NCBI GenBank assembly: GCA_964448465.1
Contig: CAYUVY010000015.1
Location: 1-20,452 of the forward strand
Direction of reading: 5' to 3'
DNA length: 20,452 nucleotides
Source of the DNA: CAYTYZ01 sp964448465
GTDB taxonomy: Bacteria; Patescibacteriota; Microgenomatia; UBA12405
The notes beneath the pieces were generated by a model. The model worked only from the letters and a program-made list of their open reading frames with translations. It was not told the origin of the DNA and did not search any database. Below, one piece after another: positions 20,242 through 20,452 of this stretch; position 1 is the first letter of the stretch, and every line of letters begins with the position of its first letter. A program made the position numbers and the translations under genes.

Positions 20242-20452
20242 ACTTTGGTTTCCGGTTGGTCGAGGACAGTTAGTTCTAGTAAAAGATCAGTAAGATCCCC
20301 ATTGAGGCATTTGTCGAGATTAAATTCTTTGTTTATACGGTGGTCTTTGATTTGGTTACGAGCGTAGTTGTAGGTGCGGATTTTGTCGGCACGCATGCCT
20401 AGGCCGATTTGTTGGCGGGCGTTGGTGATGTGCGAGGTTCGCTTGTCTTCTT
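20238..20452 (-). CDS. prfA: Peptide chain release factor 1, 3' part
   Basis: The window edge cuts this gene; about 70 C-terminal residues are visible on the minus strand, ending at TAA (20240-20238). The segment contains RQQIGLGMRADKIRTYNYARNQIKDHRI, matching the RF1 block 'R..qig.gdRs.kiRTYNfpqnrvtDHR'. The RTYN form points to RF1 rather than RF2, which has RSYV..P there. The codon-recognition PxT motif and GGQ motif lie beyond the edge. A Leu/Asp-rich tail (LDKCLNGDLTDLLLELTVLD) is the usual C-terminus. Confidence 0.9.
   Translation of the reverse strand, partial: EDKRTSHITNARQQIGLGMRADKIRTYNYARNQIKDHRINKEFNLDKCLNGDLTDLLLELTVLDQPETKV

Noticed and set aside
1..20452. CRISPR arrays, tRNA or rRNA genes, insertion sequences, prophage genes and UGA recoding
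   Set aside because: No spaced direct-repeat arrays, cloverleaf-like segments, transposase motifs or phage proteins were seen, and TGA ends the genes at 8648-9355 and 9352-10044, arguing for the standard code.

Overview
The window comes from an AT-leaning, compact bacterial genome that uses the standard code (TGA acts as a stop at two genes). The gene set, the very short housekeeping proteins (EF-Ts of 152 residues, YbaB of 84, a shortened YbeY), the near absence of Shine-Dalgarno sites, and the surface proteins with one N-terminal membrane helix plus dockerin or cohesin modules point to a Candidate Phyla Radiation (Patescibacteria) bacterium, most likely Microgenomates. That placement is inference from gene content; no marker gene could be searched.

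Layout. Positions 1-2499 hold a translation and envelope block: the 3' end of rpsB, then tsf, frr and an rseP-type intramembrane protease, all on +. The usual pyrH between tsf and frr is absent and a repeat-filled gap lies there. A minus-strand glycoside hydrolase (2574-3950) follows, divergent from a five-gene + strand operon (4049-10044). Positions 10094-13796 carry rpsU, yqeY, ybeY, dnaX, ybaB and recR. A charged coiled-coil protein of unknown function (13805-14338) converges on nadK (minus). nadK is divergent from cysS across 19 bp. Then come rpsF-ssb-rpsR, a carboxy-terminal processing protease, an HtrA protease, a small unknown protein, and the 3' part of prfA on minus at the right edge.

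The accessory operon is the main novelty. In order it encodes: (1) a 940-residue secreted protein with about 80 cysteines, PTPTP linkers and a C-terminal dockerin; (2) a protein with a cohesin-like N-terminal half and a C-terminal dockerin; (3) a membrane-anchored cohesin-like protein; (4) a secreted cohesin protein ending in an LPQTG sortase signal; (5) an FN3-like protein with two cysteine-bracketed calcium loops. Stops and starts touch or overlap, so these are probably made together. The simplest reading is a calcium-dependent cohesin-dockerin surface assembly in an episymbiotic-type cell, possibly served by the divergent glycoside hydrolase, which itself has no dockerin.

Regulation. Many genes have a TATAAT-like box ending 5-8 bases before the start codon and no Shine-Dalgarno, as expected for leaderless mRNAs. 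rpsU is the exception, with an extended -10, a leader of about 37 bases and a full AGGAGGTGA. Three kinds of short palindromic interspersed repeats occupy the intergenic gaps, and one copy has been read into the coding sequence of the anchored cohesin protein.
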